This document shows positions 1 to 12,000 of a DNA stretch of 64,000 bases, piece by piece. Under the pieces are notes generated by a model. It searched no databases and had not been told where the DNA came from. It was given only the letters and a program-made list of their open reading frames with translations. The position numbers and the translations under genes are program-made. Source of the stretch: Hericium rajendrae. Taxonomy: Eukaryota; Basidiomycota; Agaricomycetes; Russulales; Hericiaceae. Each line of letters begins with the position of its first letter. The first letter of the stretch is position 1. Location of the stretch: NCBI GenBank assembly GCA_033439255.1, contig CM065879.1, forward strand, positions 2,336,501 through 2,400,500, read 5' to 3'.

Positions 1-250
1 GGACCGCCCCTCGGTGCAGGATGTCGGCGATCGGCGGTGCCATTCGTAAATTGTTGATCTTTCGGTTGACTGTGTCGGCACCATAGAGATGGAGACATCA
101 ATATCGAAATCAATGGGTAAGGCAGATGCGTTACTTACGGTTGTGCGTCTGCAGGAGGGTCCTATTTCGCCTTGGAAGACGAGCGGTAACGGTGCGTGAG
201 CTCGTGAGCGCCGTCAACTTGGCGCCAGGACGACGAGAGGTTCCCACGCT
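1..250. other. Left flank of transposon; open frame crossing the insertion site
   Basis: No gene is recognised. If the transposon at 251-1631 and one copy of its target duplication are removed in thought, the flanks 126-250 and 1638-1700 join into frames that stay open on both strands: on the plus strand a short frame ending in FDMYFDH, on the minus strand one containing KRKSEERGNLSSSW. This suggests, but does not prove, that the element landed in or beside an exon of an unknown host gene. The coding strand cannot be decided from sequence alone. Confidence 0.3.
245..250. repeat. Target-site duplication, left copy (CACGCT)
   Basis: This hexamer directly abuts the outer end of the left terminal inverted repeat and equals 1632-1637 beyond the right one. 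Confidence 0.8.
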
Positions 251-1631
251 TACGGCAACCAGGGAGTCCATGGTTGGAATTTCCCGCGCGGCGCATCGCG
301 CCACCGTATCGCTGGCACACCTCCGACCTCGTCCTCCTTATTGTACCTATTCCTGTGACTTCCGGTACCGGTCTACAGTCTTTATACGTGTATGGCCAAT
401 TGAGACGAAATTTTTGGAACAAAAATTGGCCTTTTCCTGCTGCTTCTGTGATTTTCTGCCCTAAGACACTAGCCCCTCGATAATCCTGCTATATTCAAGT
501 CTAATCTGTATTAGAGGAGCTTTCAATCAGCTTCTCAACTGTCATGGCCAATAAAACAGCAGAAAATTGCATGTAGTTATTGACCCGACGGGGAAAAAAT
601 GCCGGTTGTCCCATGGCAAACTCCAGGCCCTGGATCCTGGCAAGTTCTGACTTATTATCGGCAGTGAAGTACAGTCTATTACATCCGGAGTAGGAAAAAG
701 GAACGAAGGAGAAATTATCTATTCTAGTATCCATGCACCTCCGGCTGTGACGTGTCACTACGTTCGTCGGCCGGCCAGCCAACAGCCCACCCGCTCGACC
801 TTGCACTGGAGTGCGCATTCCAACACGGGTCTCCATCACTTCTGCATGTGTACATGGTCACTTGATCAAGTAGAACTGAATATACAAGTGCCACTGAGAG
901 GGTTGAGGTCGATGTGCGCCAAAATTTAAAGTGCGTCAAAAACGGCGGGTTCGAAATGTCAATAAGCATATTTTCATATACTCATGCGGACAATGAGTTC
1001 AACGTACCGAAATCAAATCAAGAACCTTGACTCCAGCTGGTATAAGCAAATGCACAAGCTCTCTAAGAGGACATGTCTGCTTCGAATTATCAGTGCGGAG
1101 TTGGGGCTGGGTTGCGTACTAGTAATGGTTGTGCTTTGGTCCATGCAGATTCACACGGGCTCTGTGGAACTGGGACAGAGGATATATGATCAGTGTTAGT
1201 GGGAAGATGGCTCCATTAACGAAAAAGTTATCAGCGCTGCCAACTTGACGGTGTCATAACGGGCAGTATCAGTGAAAGCTAAAGCTATATCACCACCGAC
1301 TAAGGGAAAGGACACTCACCGTAACACCAGAGACAATTTTCATACATCATCGACACTGACTAGCTCAGAGCCTACATATCAAGTTCTTGAAGTCCGTTGG
1401 CCAGGTCCTCTATACGAAAATTGGAGGTGCGGTGGAAAAGGTCAGATTTCGTGCTAAAAATGTCATTTAAATTGGCTATACATACATAAGACACATATTA
1501 AGACCATAGAACAGTATAGAAAGTCGCAGGAATAGGTACAATAAGGAGGACGAGGTCGGAGGTGTGCCAGCGATACGGTGGCGCGATGCGCCGCGCGGGA
1601 AATTCCAACCATGGACTCCCTGGTTGCCGTA
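251..1631. mobile_element. Non-autonomous DNA transposon, 1381 bp, long terminal inverted repeats
   Basis: The two ends are inverted copies starting TACGGCAACCAGGGAGTCCA. Positions 251-355 and the reverse complement of 1527-1631 match over about 105 bp without a difference that I can see; similarity then decays gradually for another 60 bp inward. Immediately outside lie identical hexamers, CACGCT at 245-250 and CACGCT at 1632-1637, read as the target-site duplication. The interior has only short frames without transposase similarity, so the element must be mobilised in trans. A 6-bp duplication does not fit hAT (8), Mutator (9-11) or Harbinger (3), so I do not assign a superfamily. The near-perfect long repeats suggest recent activity. 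Confidence 0.88.
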
Positions 1632-1637
1632 CACGCT
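1632..1637. repeat. Target-site duplication, right copy (CACGCT)
   Basis: This is the right-hand partner of 245-250 and abuts the outer end of the right terminal inverted repeat. Confidence 0.8.
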
Positions 1638-2037
1638 CCTCCGACTTGCGTTTGCGGCCGTCCGTCTCTTGTTCGACATGTACTTTGACCATTGACCTTG
1701 GTCCATTTCAATCTGCTTTCACTTCATAACCTGATCTGTGGTTCTTTCGCTGCTGCAAATGCGTGGAAGCCCAACTACCCGGTCTCATGGTGAGCGCCAT
1801 TCGCGGAATAAGCTAAAACACGATGTCTTTCTGAGCAGGAAAGCCTACACGTCTGTCCGAGACTTTGCAGTAGCCTCCCGTAGTGCCTTGACCAGTTGTG
1901 CTGGAGTATAATGAAAAGCTCCGACGACTGGCATGGATCCTAGCATCTTGTCTTTTTGTACGCCTCATAAAACAGCGCAAGTAGTGGTACGCGCATGCGG
2001 GTCACTTTCACCCCTTTCACCCCTCTAGTTCCTTGCT
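1638..2037. other. Intergenic; upstream region of the leucine-zipper gene
   Basis: About 400 bp lie between the transposon and the start codon at 2038. There is a pyrimidine-rich stretch (TTTCACCCC repeated) at about 2008-2025, just before the ATG, of the kind common at fungal transcription starts. I see no gene here. Confidence 0.5.
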
Positions 2038-3734
2038 ATGTCTTCCATACCCTCTGATCAAGGTGATGACCTACGAGACCTTCTCTTTGATGACGATGGT
2101 CACTATGTTTATGATCTCTCACCCGCGCCTCTCGGCGATGGCGAATCTGGGCCACCGCAATACTTGAATCGACGACGAGCCACGGAATCTATGACGTGCG
2201 TATCGCCACTTCTGATTGGTTTTTCCGGACAGCGGCTCTGCTGACTTTATTTGAAGATTATCGCACCTTTTGGGCAATCAGGCAACAACGCCGACGTCGG
2301 CCGCCTATCTTGAATCGCCTCCGCAGATCCCGCTGAACGTCCGACTGCCTCCGCACCTGTCGCCGCCTTTCCAAAATGACGACACAAGAGAATGGTCTCC
2401 TCATCACTCTCCAGGGCCTTTCCAGCCATTAGTGATGGCACCTTGCTCTACGCCATCCTGCCTACTTGATGCCAGCTCTGGGTTCCCAGAAGTCAACATG
2501 ACGCGTGCTGCGCCTATATCTGATGCATTTCATAGCCTATCTTGTGACAGACCCGTTGTCAACGACCATCAACTACTCCACCAAAAGCTCCGCAGCTCTC
2601 CGCCACCCAGATGTCTGCCGCCTAGGTATTCGCCTCACAATTACCCACCGCCCGACCATCCACCGCCCAACTACCTGTCACGTAACCATCCGTCATCCGA
2701 CTATCCGCCACCCAGTTATCCGCCACCCCGTGCTTCATCAATAATGCTGACGCCTCTTTCTGGCCGTCCTGCGAGTGCGAGCCGGAGCGCCTGTCTTAGC
2801 GGTCTCCGTCCATTTGCGTCTGCGACTAGCCAGAGGCCTGGTGTACAGACACCCCACTTTATATCGCCGACCCCGATGCCATATGGAAGCTCTTATGATC
2901 TTGCTGCATGTTATCCCTATCCATCTGGTAATCGCGTCCCCGAGTCTATGCGCCGCTCGTTCTCGATGCCTTTGCTGTCTCAGACGCCATCTATTGTTCC
3001 CACGAGATCTTCAGGGTCTCCCCATGGCGAAGTATCTCCTGCGGCTACGCCTGTCGGCTGTCTATCCGCTACCCGAGTACTGCAAGTTTTGAACTCTGTA
3101 GCGAGAGAGGCGAACTCGCTTTACGAGGAAGATTCTGACGCACCAGACGATGAGATGCCGCCAACAGCTGAGCCCAGCAGCATTCGACAAACACAGACGC
3201 CGCATAACTTGGCGACGTCTCCCCACCTTCCGCCTTTAAGAGTCACTGCCAGCGCCGGGTTGTCCTGGCAGGAGCCCTTAGTCGGTTGTCTCAAAACCAG
3301 AAGACGCGTGACTTCGACTGCCGGCACTGTGGCTCAGCCGAAAAGAACTGTCGATGGTCTTGATGGCTCAGACGCGGGCGAGGAACCTGCAAAGAAACGG
3401 ACGAAGGTTCAGACTTCAGGGAAGTCAACTGATGATACCCTGCGATCGCAGAAGTGCAGAGCCAAGCATAAGAACTTCGGAGAACGCGTCAAGGAAGAAC
3501 TAGGTGATGAATTACCGAAGAATCGCACTCGTGAAGATTATCAGGAGACATGTATGTATGATCTCTCGTTTCAGGCGCGGAAGATGCTAATGCGAATGTA
3601 TAGTGCTGGAAAAGTACATAGAACTACGCACCGAAAGTCAAGAAGTTCAACGTGACAATGAAGCACTGAGGGCGATACTCAAAGACCTGACCCGTACGAA
3701 TGGCGACATTAGCTTGCTCGTCGGCATGCCATGA
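2038..3734 (+). CDS. Proline-rich protein with C-terminal leucine-zipper-like region
   Basis: Three exons are inferred: 2038-2199, 2282-3551 and 3604-3734, giving 520 residues. Intron 1 (2200-2281) has a CTGAC branch site, and intron 2 (3552-3603) has a GTATGT donor and a CTAAT branch site. Most of the protein is low-complexity, rich in Pro, Ser, Tyr and His, with a repeated P-P-x-Y/H-x-P-P pattern around residues 110-150 (NYPPPDHPPPNYL). Residues about 425-520 are charged: a Lys/Arg-rich stretch (RSQKCRAKHKNFGERVKEEL) followed, after intron 2, by LLEKYIELRTESQEVQRDN with heptad-spaced hydrophobics. This resembles a bZIP, but the canonical N-x7-R/C basic signature is not clean. It may be a nuclear transcription regulator of a rapidly evolving basidiomycete family. 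No specific function is assigned. Confidence 0.6.
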
Positions 3735-4019
3735 CTTCCCACATGCAAACATACTTGCAGAATTGGGAAAACGGCAAGTCAATGTAATGTGCTATGTGTT
3801 CGAAGCTGACAATCCCTCTAAAAGGTACTAGCTGCGGAATTTTATCCAACGAAGTTAATCTGCGTCAACTAAAATTTACGTCCTTGCAGCAATAAAACAA
3901 ATGAAGGCAGGCCTGTGGCCTGCCTCGGTAAGATCAGGAGTCGTTATTAAATCATATCAGGGCCCGACAGAATACACAAGAGTCCAATATATTCCTCCAC
4001 CTTCTGATCTTGTCAAATT
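3735..4019. other. Intergenic between convergent genes
   Basis: A 285-bp, fairly AT-rich stretch lies between the stop codon at 3734 and the minus-strand stop codon at 4020. I see nothing coding in it. Confidence 0.5.
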
Positions 4020-4700
4020 TCAGGGATCACAGATCCGTTTTTTCAGCTTCCTCCCGCACTTGTCCCAAAGGCCATGCTCGTCTCCGAGTCGCATAAATAC
4101 CTTGCGCCTCAGATCCTGATGCACGGGAATAATGTAAGTGTTATATCATCCTATTAGTGCGATTAATTAGTACTTACGAAACGCCTCAACCGCCGCTCGC
4201 AATCTTTGACTTTCTTCTCTCCTTGAGCTAGCTTCTCTTTGACCTGAGAAATCGTCAAGTTCTGAAAGCGGGCCTCGCTTCTCTTCCGCTCTGTGGAACG
4301 CGTTTCTGTCAGTTCTCGAGCATTTAGGGCGGCTAAAGGACGTACTCGCGAAGCACCTGTTACAAGCGTTGCACCCATCGCAATCATATCCGTCCTCACT
4401 GTCCCAGCCTTCCTGGTCTTTATCTATGCTACCCTTGGTCCTCCACCAGTAGACATGTGCGCATGTCGCAATGACTATGCGCTGCGTGAAAAAAATTCGA
4501 CGGCTGCGAGCTGCAAGTACGCGCTCCGTGATTTTTTTCCGGCGGAAAGAATTGCACCTCGCTTTTGCCCTGAGATACAGCCCCATGTTTGAATGTTTCG
4601 CTTGAGACTGCGACACAATATACACCACGGTCAGCGAGTTTCATGCGGGCAAAAGTTGACAACAAACTTGAAAGACAGTTGGTAGTTTTGTTTCTGCTAG
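4020..4700 (-). CDS. Unknown family member A (WWRTKGS protein), tandem paralogue
   Basis: The product is not recognised. It is supported by conservation with a second copy at 6200-6800: both share a WWRTKGS-type core (HVYWWRTKGSIDKD here), then an acidic stretch, a predicted helical charged segment (VKEKLAQGEKKVKDCERRL), and a last exon beginning DLRRKVFMRL. The last intron (4116-4177, donor GTAAGT) is phase 0 and sits where the last intron of the other copy sits (6252-6310). The frame ends at a TGA at 4020-4022. Only the 3' part can be traced with confidence. Upstream similarity to the other copy continues to about 5080, but much of it may be 5' untranslated or diverged. Conserved splicing argues that both were real genes; whether both are still functional is unclear. 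Confidence 0.45.
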
Positions 4701-5080
4701 TGGAGGTGAGTCCTCGTACTTATATACCCCGTCGTCATCACAGAACAATTGTGGCGACACCATCATCTCGTAGGCGCATGATGCTTGGACCCATACAGGC
4801 TGTACACGCCGTAATCAAATTACAATCGTTACATTGGTGGACTGACGGCCTCGTTTATTGTGTGTACATCGATCAGATGGGTAGTAGCATTGGTGACGAA
4901 GTCAACACAATTGCGATTCCGACATTTACTGATGACTGCCATACAATAGCTTGAGCTTGCGCCATTGGGCGAGCCCTTCCGATCGCGTTAAGATCATCCT
5001 CGCGCAAGTCTGTAGCCACCCGTCGCGAGTGACTCGGACGTGCACAAGGACGACGGTAACTTTCTCTTTGCCCCACACCG

Positions 5081-6190
5081 CAGGGCAGAATTATAGGATA
5101 ATGGCCTCTTCATACAGCTGAACGATGTCGTAGAAGATTCCACGTACTTTCATTTCTCAGCGATAGCGGTATGCATCCTGTACGAACAGGCTTGACGTTT
5201 GAGACTCAAGAGTAGTATCAAAGAGCATCAAGATGTTGGCTGCCAGGTAAGTCGAGAATTCGCCTCCGAGGAGGGCCGAGGAGTACTTTCTCACGCTCGC
5301 GTGGTTGAAGAGGATTGAGACAACGGTCCTTCACCCTTCGTTCAAATCGTGCCCTCAGGTCCATTTTACTTCCAGTCGATTTTCGCAGTTGCTCTATGTT
5401 AACACTATCGAATATATAGCAGAGATGGTGAGTCGTTTCTACGGGTTGAGTGAATACTTATCTTCTCCGAGCAGGAACGCTCCGCACACGGCGGCCTATG
5501 CCACGTACAGCCTGAGTACTCGATCCAGTCTGTGAATGGAAGCCCGCTCTTGCACGGGGGCATAACAGAAGGTTCGACCAGACGGCCTTGAATCCGAGCA
5601 TTTTATGCTTCATAAGGGCCATAAATCGACCAGCACGCCAGTGGGACTGAACTTTTCCTACTCCCACAATGCGCATTGCCGACGATGTTCATAAGCCATT
5701 GGGTCTTCTTCTTGAAACGCCAGAGTGGTCTCTATCTTTTCTCTTAGGAATACACTTACGAACGCAAACCTGGCCCGTCAAAGCCCCCGGGCCGACCAAC
5801 ATTGGAGCTCACGACGTGCCCATCCTTCAATGGATCGAACGACTGTAGGGGTTTTGCTTGGTTGGTGAACTAGCCGCTCTTCCGCTTAGCTGGCAAGACA
5901 ATAACGTCAAAGATTGGTTAATTTATTTCAAGATTGTCTCGCCGAGTGAGACTCCAAAATACGTCCACAACAGCTGATGCCTCTCCATCATGATAGTGCA
6001 AAAGGATATATCTCCCACGACTCTCGCCAGATCCAGCAACTACTCGGTGGCTCCTCGTCACCATATGTCTCTCTGCATCTAATGCCAGGTTTTGCCATAG
6101 ACTAACATGTCGCGTAACGCGCACGCGCAGAGGTGACGATCTCTGAAGTGCTCTTATGCAACGATAGTGGCGAGGCTCGTAAAGCATGGT
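5081..6190. other. Spacer between tandem paralogues A and B
   Basis: Frames here are short and unsupported. The part near 5400-5460 resembles the upstream parts of the duplicated unit only weakly (GTGAGTCGTTTCTACGGGTT). A possible extra 3' exon of copy B lies at about 6110-6150, following a GTAAGG donor near 6204. Nothing else is recognised. Confidence 0.35.
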
Positions 6191-6800
6191 TCAATCAAAC
6201 CTTACCGGAACGACGACGCGCCTCTCGTATTAATACGTTGCGCCTCAGGTCCTAACGCGTTGAGGAAATGTAAGTTCGATGCCTGGCTAAGTATCACTGG
6301 AATTCCTTACGTGTCGCTTTAACCGCTGCTTGTGCTCCTCGTCTTCTTTCCGGTGCCGCGCTCGAGTCTTCTCTTTTTCCTGAGCAATCCACGCTTCGGC
6401 ACGAGCCATCGCATCGCGAGCCTTCGATGCCTCTAACATATCCCTAGGGCAGGGCAGACTCTGCAAGTGGGTTTCCGATACCAACTTCCGTACTGCAGGC
6501 AGCGCGGTCTTCAATCAGTAGTTGGGCATTTCGAAGGGCCAGGAAACATACTGTCGTCATACCCGTCGTCCTGACAGGAACCTTTGGTTCTCCACCAGAT
6601 GACATGTCTACGTGTCTTCATGCCCATCCACAGCGTGAAAAAGCGTCGTTCATGGTAGGCTATATGCACACGATCCATGATTTTTCCTCGATGGGACACA
6701 TTGCGCCAAGTTTTTGATCTGCAATGCAGGCATCGCAGTACCTTAGTGGTCTTGCTCATCTTCTTAGAATCAGTTGGGCGAGCTCGCTGGGACATGCTTG
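6191..6800 (-). CDS. Unknown family member B (WWRTKGS protein), tandem paralogue
   Basis: This is a paralogue of the gene at 4020-4700 on the same strand. The N-terminal part begins near 6795 with a Lys/Arg-rich segment and a C-x2-C pair (VLRCLHCRSKTW), followed by RRFFTLWMGMKTRRHVIWWR. After a probable intron come the helical charged segment (ARAEAWIAQEKEKTRARHRK), the phase-0 intron 6252-6310 (GTAAGG donor, TTAG acceptor) and the last exon starting DLRRNVLIRE. The C-x2-C pair is not evident in copy A. Flanking DNA from 6900 to 7270 is also recognisably similar to 4700-5080, so the duplication covered at least 1 kb. The function is unknown. Confidence 0.45.
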
Positions 6801-7423
6801 AGCCTATTTCGCTAGGCTATGACAAGGACTACATCAGCCAGCTTCCTGCGCCAAAATAACGATCACGAACCTGAAGAGCAACAAATGAAAGTCAGTTTTC
6901 TGATAGGATCCAGTGAGTCTTTGGACTTATACCTGTTCGTCGTACGATGAACAATCGTTGCTGCACTGCAAATCTCGTCGCAGTATGATACTTGGACCTA
7001 CCCAGGTTGTACTCTCCGAAACCCAGTTATAACCAGTCCCTCGCATGGATTCGCAGCCTTACTTATTGTGTAGAAATCGCTTTGATAGGCAACAGCTTTG
7101 ATTTCGAAAGATAGACAATTGCGGTCCTAGCGACGCAATGTGATCCTGCCGAATATGAAACAATAGCTTTGAGCTTTGACCGGCGATAGGCCGTATTTGG
7201 TCAATTGCCGTTAAGGTCTGTCCTTCATGCTGACCTGGCATCATTCTTGGCCATACAATGTGGCCCATGCGTCAAGCACAAGCTGCCCGTTTATCGGCGG
7301 TCAAAGCAAAGATGATAGGAACTGTGAGTACAACGATGAGTCGGACGCATCCGTGCATGCTCCCAATCAAATCGTGAGCAGCTGAAGAGTAGTCTTCCAT
7401 TGGGTATTGGAAATGTAGCAACA
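6801..7423. other. Duplicated upstream flank of copy B and spacer
   Basis: Positions 6900-7270 parallel 4700-5080 in order and in several short blocks (ATGATACTTGGACC, GAAACAATAGCTTTGAGCTT, CCGTTAAGGTC). The matching 4700-5080 segment has a minus-strand open frame with partly similar residues (LNAIGRARPMA against LTAIDQIRPIA), so an upstream exon is possible. Nothing is recognised between 7270 and 7423. Confidence 0.4.
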
Positions 7424-8743
7424 TTACAGACCTAACTTTGTTCTCAAGATCCTCCCGCGATCCCCCAAATCCTCGGCTTCGAAGTAGCACCCCTTCAGCC
7501 ACCGGTTGGTCTGTTCCTTCCCCTCGCTGTCCAGAACCTCCTCCGGGTCAAAGAACGCCGTGCGCGCATGCAGCACGCGCCGATTGTCAAATATCACGGC
7601 GTCGCCTTCCTTTAGCGTATACTCAAATGTGACCTCGGGCCGGTCGAGGAGCGACGCGAAGCGCTGCAATGCAGGATAGAATTCGGGGGGCGTCTTCGGC
7701 GAAAGCGGCGCCTGGAACGGCGGCGAGTAGCTGACATAGTTGACGGGGCGAAGCCCGGTCTGCGGGTCGACGAACTGCGAGAGCTCGATCGTAGGGTGGT
7801 CGAAGTGGAAGTGGTGCCCGTCGTTGATGTAGTGGAACGAGACAGGCGTGGAGGTCAGGATGTCGAAGTCTTTCGGATGGTCTCGGCGCAGCTTTTCGGC
7901 GACATTGAGAGCATCGACGAAGAGCGAGTTGCCGCCTTTGACGCGGTTTCGGACGCAGTGTAGGATCTGGAACGGCGGAGGGTGTTCAAAGTACCTGGAA
8001 GAGCATCAACATTCGAAAACAGAAAGGATGAATGATAGTACTACTCACAAAATATCCATGTGAAGACCGAGATACAGATTCGTGTTGGCAATATTGCGGC
8101 TGTTCACGAGATTCTTCACGTCCCACGTCTCGCCATAGAACGTCGTCCTCAGCGGCCCAAACTTCTCCGCCAACTTCCTCACCTCACAGCCCTTATTCGA
8201 GGTCTCCTGGTTCGGCACACCTGTCAAGAACAGAAGCCCATAGCGCGACAGCTGCGTCATCGCGTCCAAGAGTCCACGGTCGGACTGCAGACTCTTGTAC
8301 GCCAGAGTAAGTGTCGGCGAACTCGAGATGGCCTGCGCGTCCCATGACTGCCTCTTCGCGTCCTTGTGGAACTGCGCGAGCTTTTCAGGAGACGAATGGG
8401 CCGCCAGGAAGGAAGTCGGGTAGAATGAGGTGTGGCCGCCGGCCCACTGCACCTGCACCCCGTCCTCGCCGATCCGCACGCCCTCGCCCTGCGGCACGAT
8501 GTCGTCAGAGATGTCCGATGACCGATGCAATTTCTGGAGCGTGGTTGGATGAATGCATTGTGGGCACTGACAAGAGTCGCGGAGCCATCGGTAAGGGAAA
8601 GATGTGTTCAGCGCCGGTACGGTTAAGGAAGACGTCGTGCTGGTAGTGGACGTGAAGCGCGCGCCGAGAGCGCATTGACGAAGCCGAGATGATGGGGCTC
8701 CGCTTCGCCTCGCGAAGGTCGATGCCAGTTGTCTCAAGGCCAT
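7424..8743 (-). CDS. Gamma-butyrobetaine / trimethyllysine-type 2-oxoglutarate dioxygenase
   Basis: There are two exons, 8743-8049 and 7994-7424, with intron 7995-8048; the protein has 421 residues. It belongs to the Fe(II)/2-oxoglutarate dioxygenase family of carnitine biosynthesis (BBOX1/TMLHE). Residues 1-35 are rich in Arg, Ser and Ala without acids, a typical mitochondrial presequence. The N-terminal DUF971-type domain has the WLRDSCQCPQC motif, whose cysteines bind zinc in BBOX1. The TauD-like catalytic domain contains the iron-binding H-x-D in LGLHMDIL, straddled by the intron, and the distal His in RRVLHARTAFFD. Length and order of motifs match the family. Sequence alone does not separate gamma-butyrobetaine from trimethyllysine hydroxylase. 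It acts in making carnitine, used to shuttle acyl and acetyl groups. Confidence 0.88.
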
Positions 8744-9075
8744 GAGATGTGCGGCGTTGGTTAGAAATGTGGTAATTTGAGTGAGTAGTTATTGGATTTG
8801 CGGGGTGTCTGGTGCGGCTCAACACTACTACACAAGATCAAGTATTTATCACTCGGCTTGTGACTGCCATCGATTTCGTGTCTAGAACGCAGTCCTTCAG
8901 AGAGTGTGAAACTCTGCTAGTCTCAGCATACAACTCTCACAAATCGCACGTTCGCGATAGCGTCGGTAGGTTCTAACAGACAGTCGAAGGTCCGAAGCAG
9001 AATGGATGTACGTCTAGGGACTTCTCCGGAAAAACAGCGATAGTAACAATCGCAAAGTAAAGGTCAAGGTCAAGG
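8744..9075. other. Intergenic, upstream of the dioxygenase
   Basis: This 330-bp stretch lies between the dioxygenase start and the stop codon of the GH5 gene on the same strand. It serves as promoter for the former and terminator for the latter. No further feature is seen. Confidence 0.5.
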
Positions 9076-12000
9076 TCAGGTAAAAATCCAGTAAGCAATG
9101 AAAGCAAGAATTGCAACAAGGACAGCGAAAAGCCGGCCGCCAAAATCCGTCCAGAAATCGTTGACTTCGAACAAGGCATACGGAGGGTCGAGCCTGACGA
9201 TAACACTGTGCTTCTTCCCGGGACTGGTGTTCCCAGGCAAAATGAAGAGTGTCTGCCTGTTCTCGTCATAGAGATACTTATCGTCTGCTTCCAAGCCTTC
9301 TACGACGAGCTTCCGTCCGAGTACCAGCATGGAGGGCACAAAGATCTCGGTCTCGCGCGCAGTGAGAGGAGGATGACCATGGGTAGGCGGGTTCCATACG
9401 CCTCGTGAAAGGCTTGATCCACTGCTTCTGTCGTCCTGTGACTCCGGCCCATGAGGTACTATCCATTCATATGTGAACTGTCCGGTCGTCATCTCGTAAT
9501 CGAACCGCAGCGGGATGCCTGCCGTCTTCGCAGGATAAGGCCGCACGACGGACTGCAAGATGCGGCCTCCCTTGTCTAGGTCGGCGCAGTTCTGCTCAAG
9601 CGACAGCTGCGACGCAGGCGCCGCACGTGTGCGACTGAACCACGAAAAGTTCTCGCCGTTCCAGTTGTCACCCTTCACATCGTCGTTCTCGGGATTGTAG
9701 TTCCAAAGCCTGGAGACGCGGCGTCATCAACATCATGGCGCGCAAAGGGTATGTGGGCGCACTCACGTAAAGGGGACGAGGGACGACTCCAGCGCTACAA
9801 TCATAGCGTCCATCATTCGGGCATGCCACTTCCAGTCGTCGGTTTTGAACGCCTCGCCCTTACTATATGGTAGTTAGATACAACTAACGCAAAGGAGTTG
9901 TGGGGGCGGCGAACTTCATATCCATTGGGATACCACACTCGCCAATGAGGACCGGTTTTTCTCCGAGCGATTTGTAACCGGCCTCGACGATGTTCCGGAT
10001 TTGAAGAAAAAAGTTTTCTCTTGCGCCGCGATGACCCCAGTAGAATGCTTTCAGCGGGAACGTGCCCTGAAAGGAAGCGTAAACATCCCGATCTCAAAGG
10101 AGGTTAAGTTGCTTACCCTTGACAAGGCTTGAACATTTGGAGTGAAGTCGCCGAACGCCTTGGCGAACAGGGCATTCAAATCGTACCTGACTAGAGATGT
10201 TGGCATTCTGTCAGAGAAGAGCAAGGATAGACGAACCAGTGCGGCGCGTAAACCATGTTTGACGGCTGGTGCTCAGGCGTCCAGGATGCGGGGCAGAACT
10301 AGACGAAGGTTAGGTCACCAGTCGATTTATTGTGAGATCATTCACAAACTTCGTTGGGTATAGGTTCTAAGAAGACCAGCTTCTCGCTGCTTGACGCGCT
10401 CCTGACGCGATTTGTCCATTGGTGAATGAGCGGGTAATAAAAGTCCGTATACCAGTCCACCTGTATTCCAATCAGACTAAGGAGGTCGATGATATACAAG
10501 ACGACACCTACCTTCTTGCCCGTTATCGGGTCCTTTACGAAATAGTTCTCCCTGAGAACGACGCCTTCTTGTTTCTTGACATCGTATCCCCATACGCCAT
10601 GCATTTCCCATATATCTCTCCCGCCGGTGGGCCCGTCAGGCCGCCATGCTTTCTTACTCGCAGAGTTCAGAACGCTAGTCGAGGTCAAGCGGGTTGGCAC
10701 GGGGAACGAGCGTGTCCAGTGCCCTACAGCGGTGGGGATCCCAGATCCCAGCATCATCGCCTGAAGTGCAGAAGCTGCGGAATTGCGAACTGTTTAAGAA
10801 CTTCCAGGCAGGCTATTTGAAGGGTACTCACGGACATGGGAGAGATGCAGATCGGTATTATAATCAAATTCATGCAATGAAGGCAGGTCGATGTAACCTC
10901 TATGGGGTTCGTTCATAATCTAACTCATGCTTTCAGTCAGTGCGTCACTTGTAATAGAAGGTAGAAACTGACCTCGAAACCGATTACACCCTCTAGATCG
11001 CCAACGGTGCGTGCAACGACTTCCCACATATCCAAGAACGCGTTTTGGAGGAACTGCTGAACAGACATCTCCTTGTCTTCGCCCGTCTTGATCCGCAATT
11101 TAGGAGCGAAGGTATCCCCTGCCCAGAAGCATGTCCTGAAGGAAACCATCAGGCTTCTATATCCAATCAGAATAATATGACCCTACGCCATCGTAGCAGC
11201 TGCAAGCTTCTGATAACCGCAGGGCCAGATGCCGCGCTCGGCCTCCACATGTCCTCCACCCTTGACACCAAGAAGCCAAGCTGCACCGGATTCCTCGAGA
11301 GCGTGCAAGTCGAAACCGACCATTTCTAGAGTCCACGCTGGGGCGCCTGAGCCGCCAGCGTACCGAGACCAGACGTCCTGGTGGAGGCAAACAAATACAG
11401 AAAGCCCGTATAGTGGAAATAACGATAGAAGTTCGCGGAGATAGTCGAGGTACTCCTGGTCATAGATTCCTCTAGTATGCAGTTAGCAACGGTTCGGAGG
11501 AACGAAGCTGAGAGGTGTCAACTCACGGTCCTTCGTGCTCGACTGCCTCCCATGTTACTATAAAACGGACTGATTGCTGAAGTGTGAGACATGTCAAAAG
11601 CGAATATACCGGGACACCTACCGAATGTCAAACCCCACCGTCTCAACCTGGCTAGGTGTTCGTGAGCCTCCTCTAGAGGGAATGGACGGCCGACGAATGT
11701 CATGTCTGTATGATTCGCTGGGAACGTCTCATGCTCATGATTTACTGGCCTTGAGATACATGAGCACTGCGACGAGTGTGGAGACCTGAACCGAGATCAT
11801 TTGGGCAACGTACGTCTTGCTTGAACCCGACAAATTGACGCCTCGCAGGTTGCACACGCGCCCGTGGGCATCTATAAAATGCCGGCCGTGGACGGACAGC
11901 TTATGGCCGACACCTGACGGCGACCAGTCGTGGGCGTAAGAGGTCGTGGACCCAACTTTGTATGATGGATTCAGTGAGGGGTGCTGCTGCTGAAAGGCCT

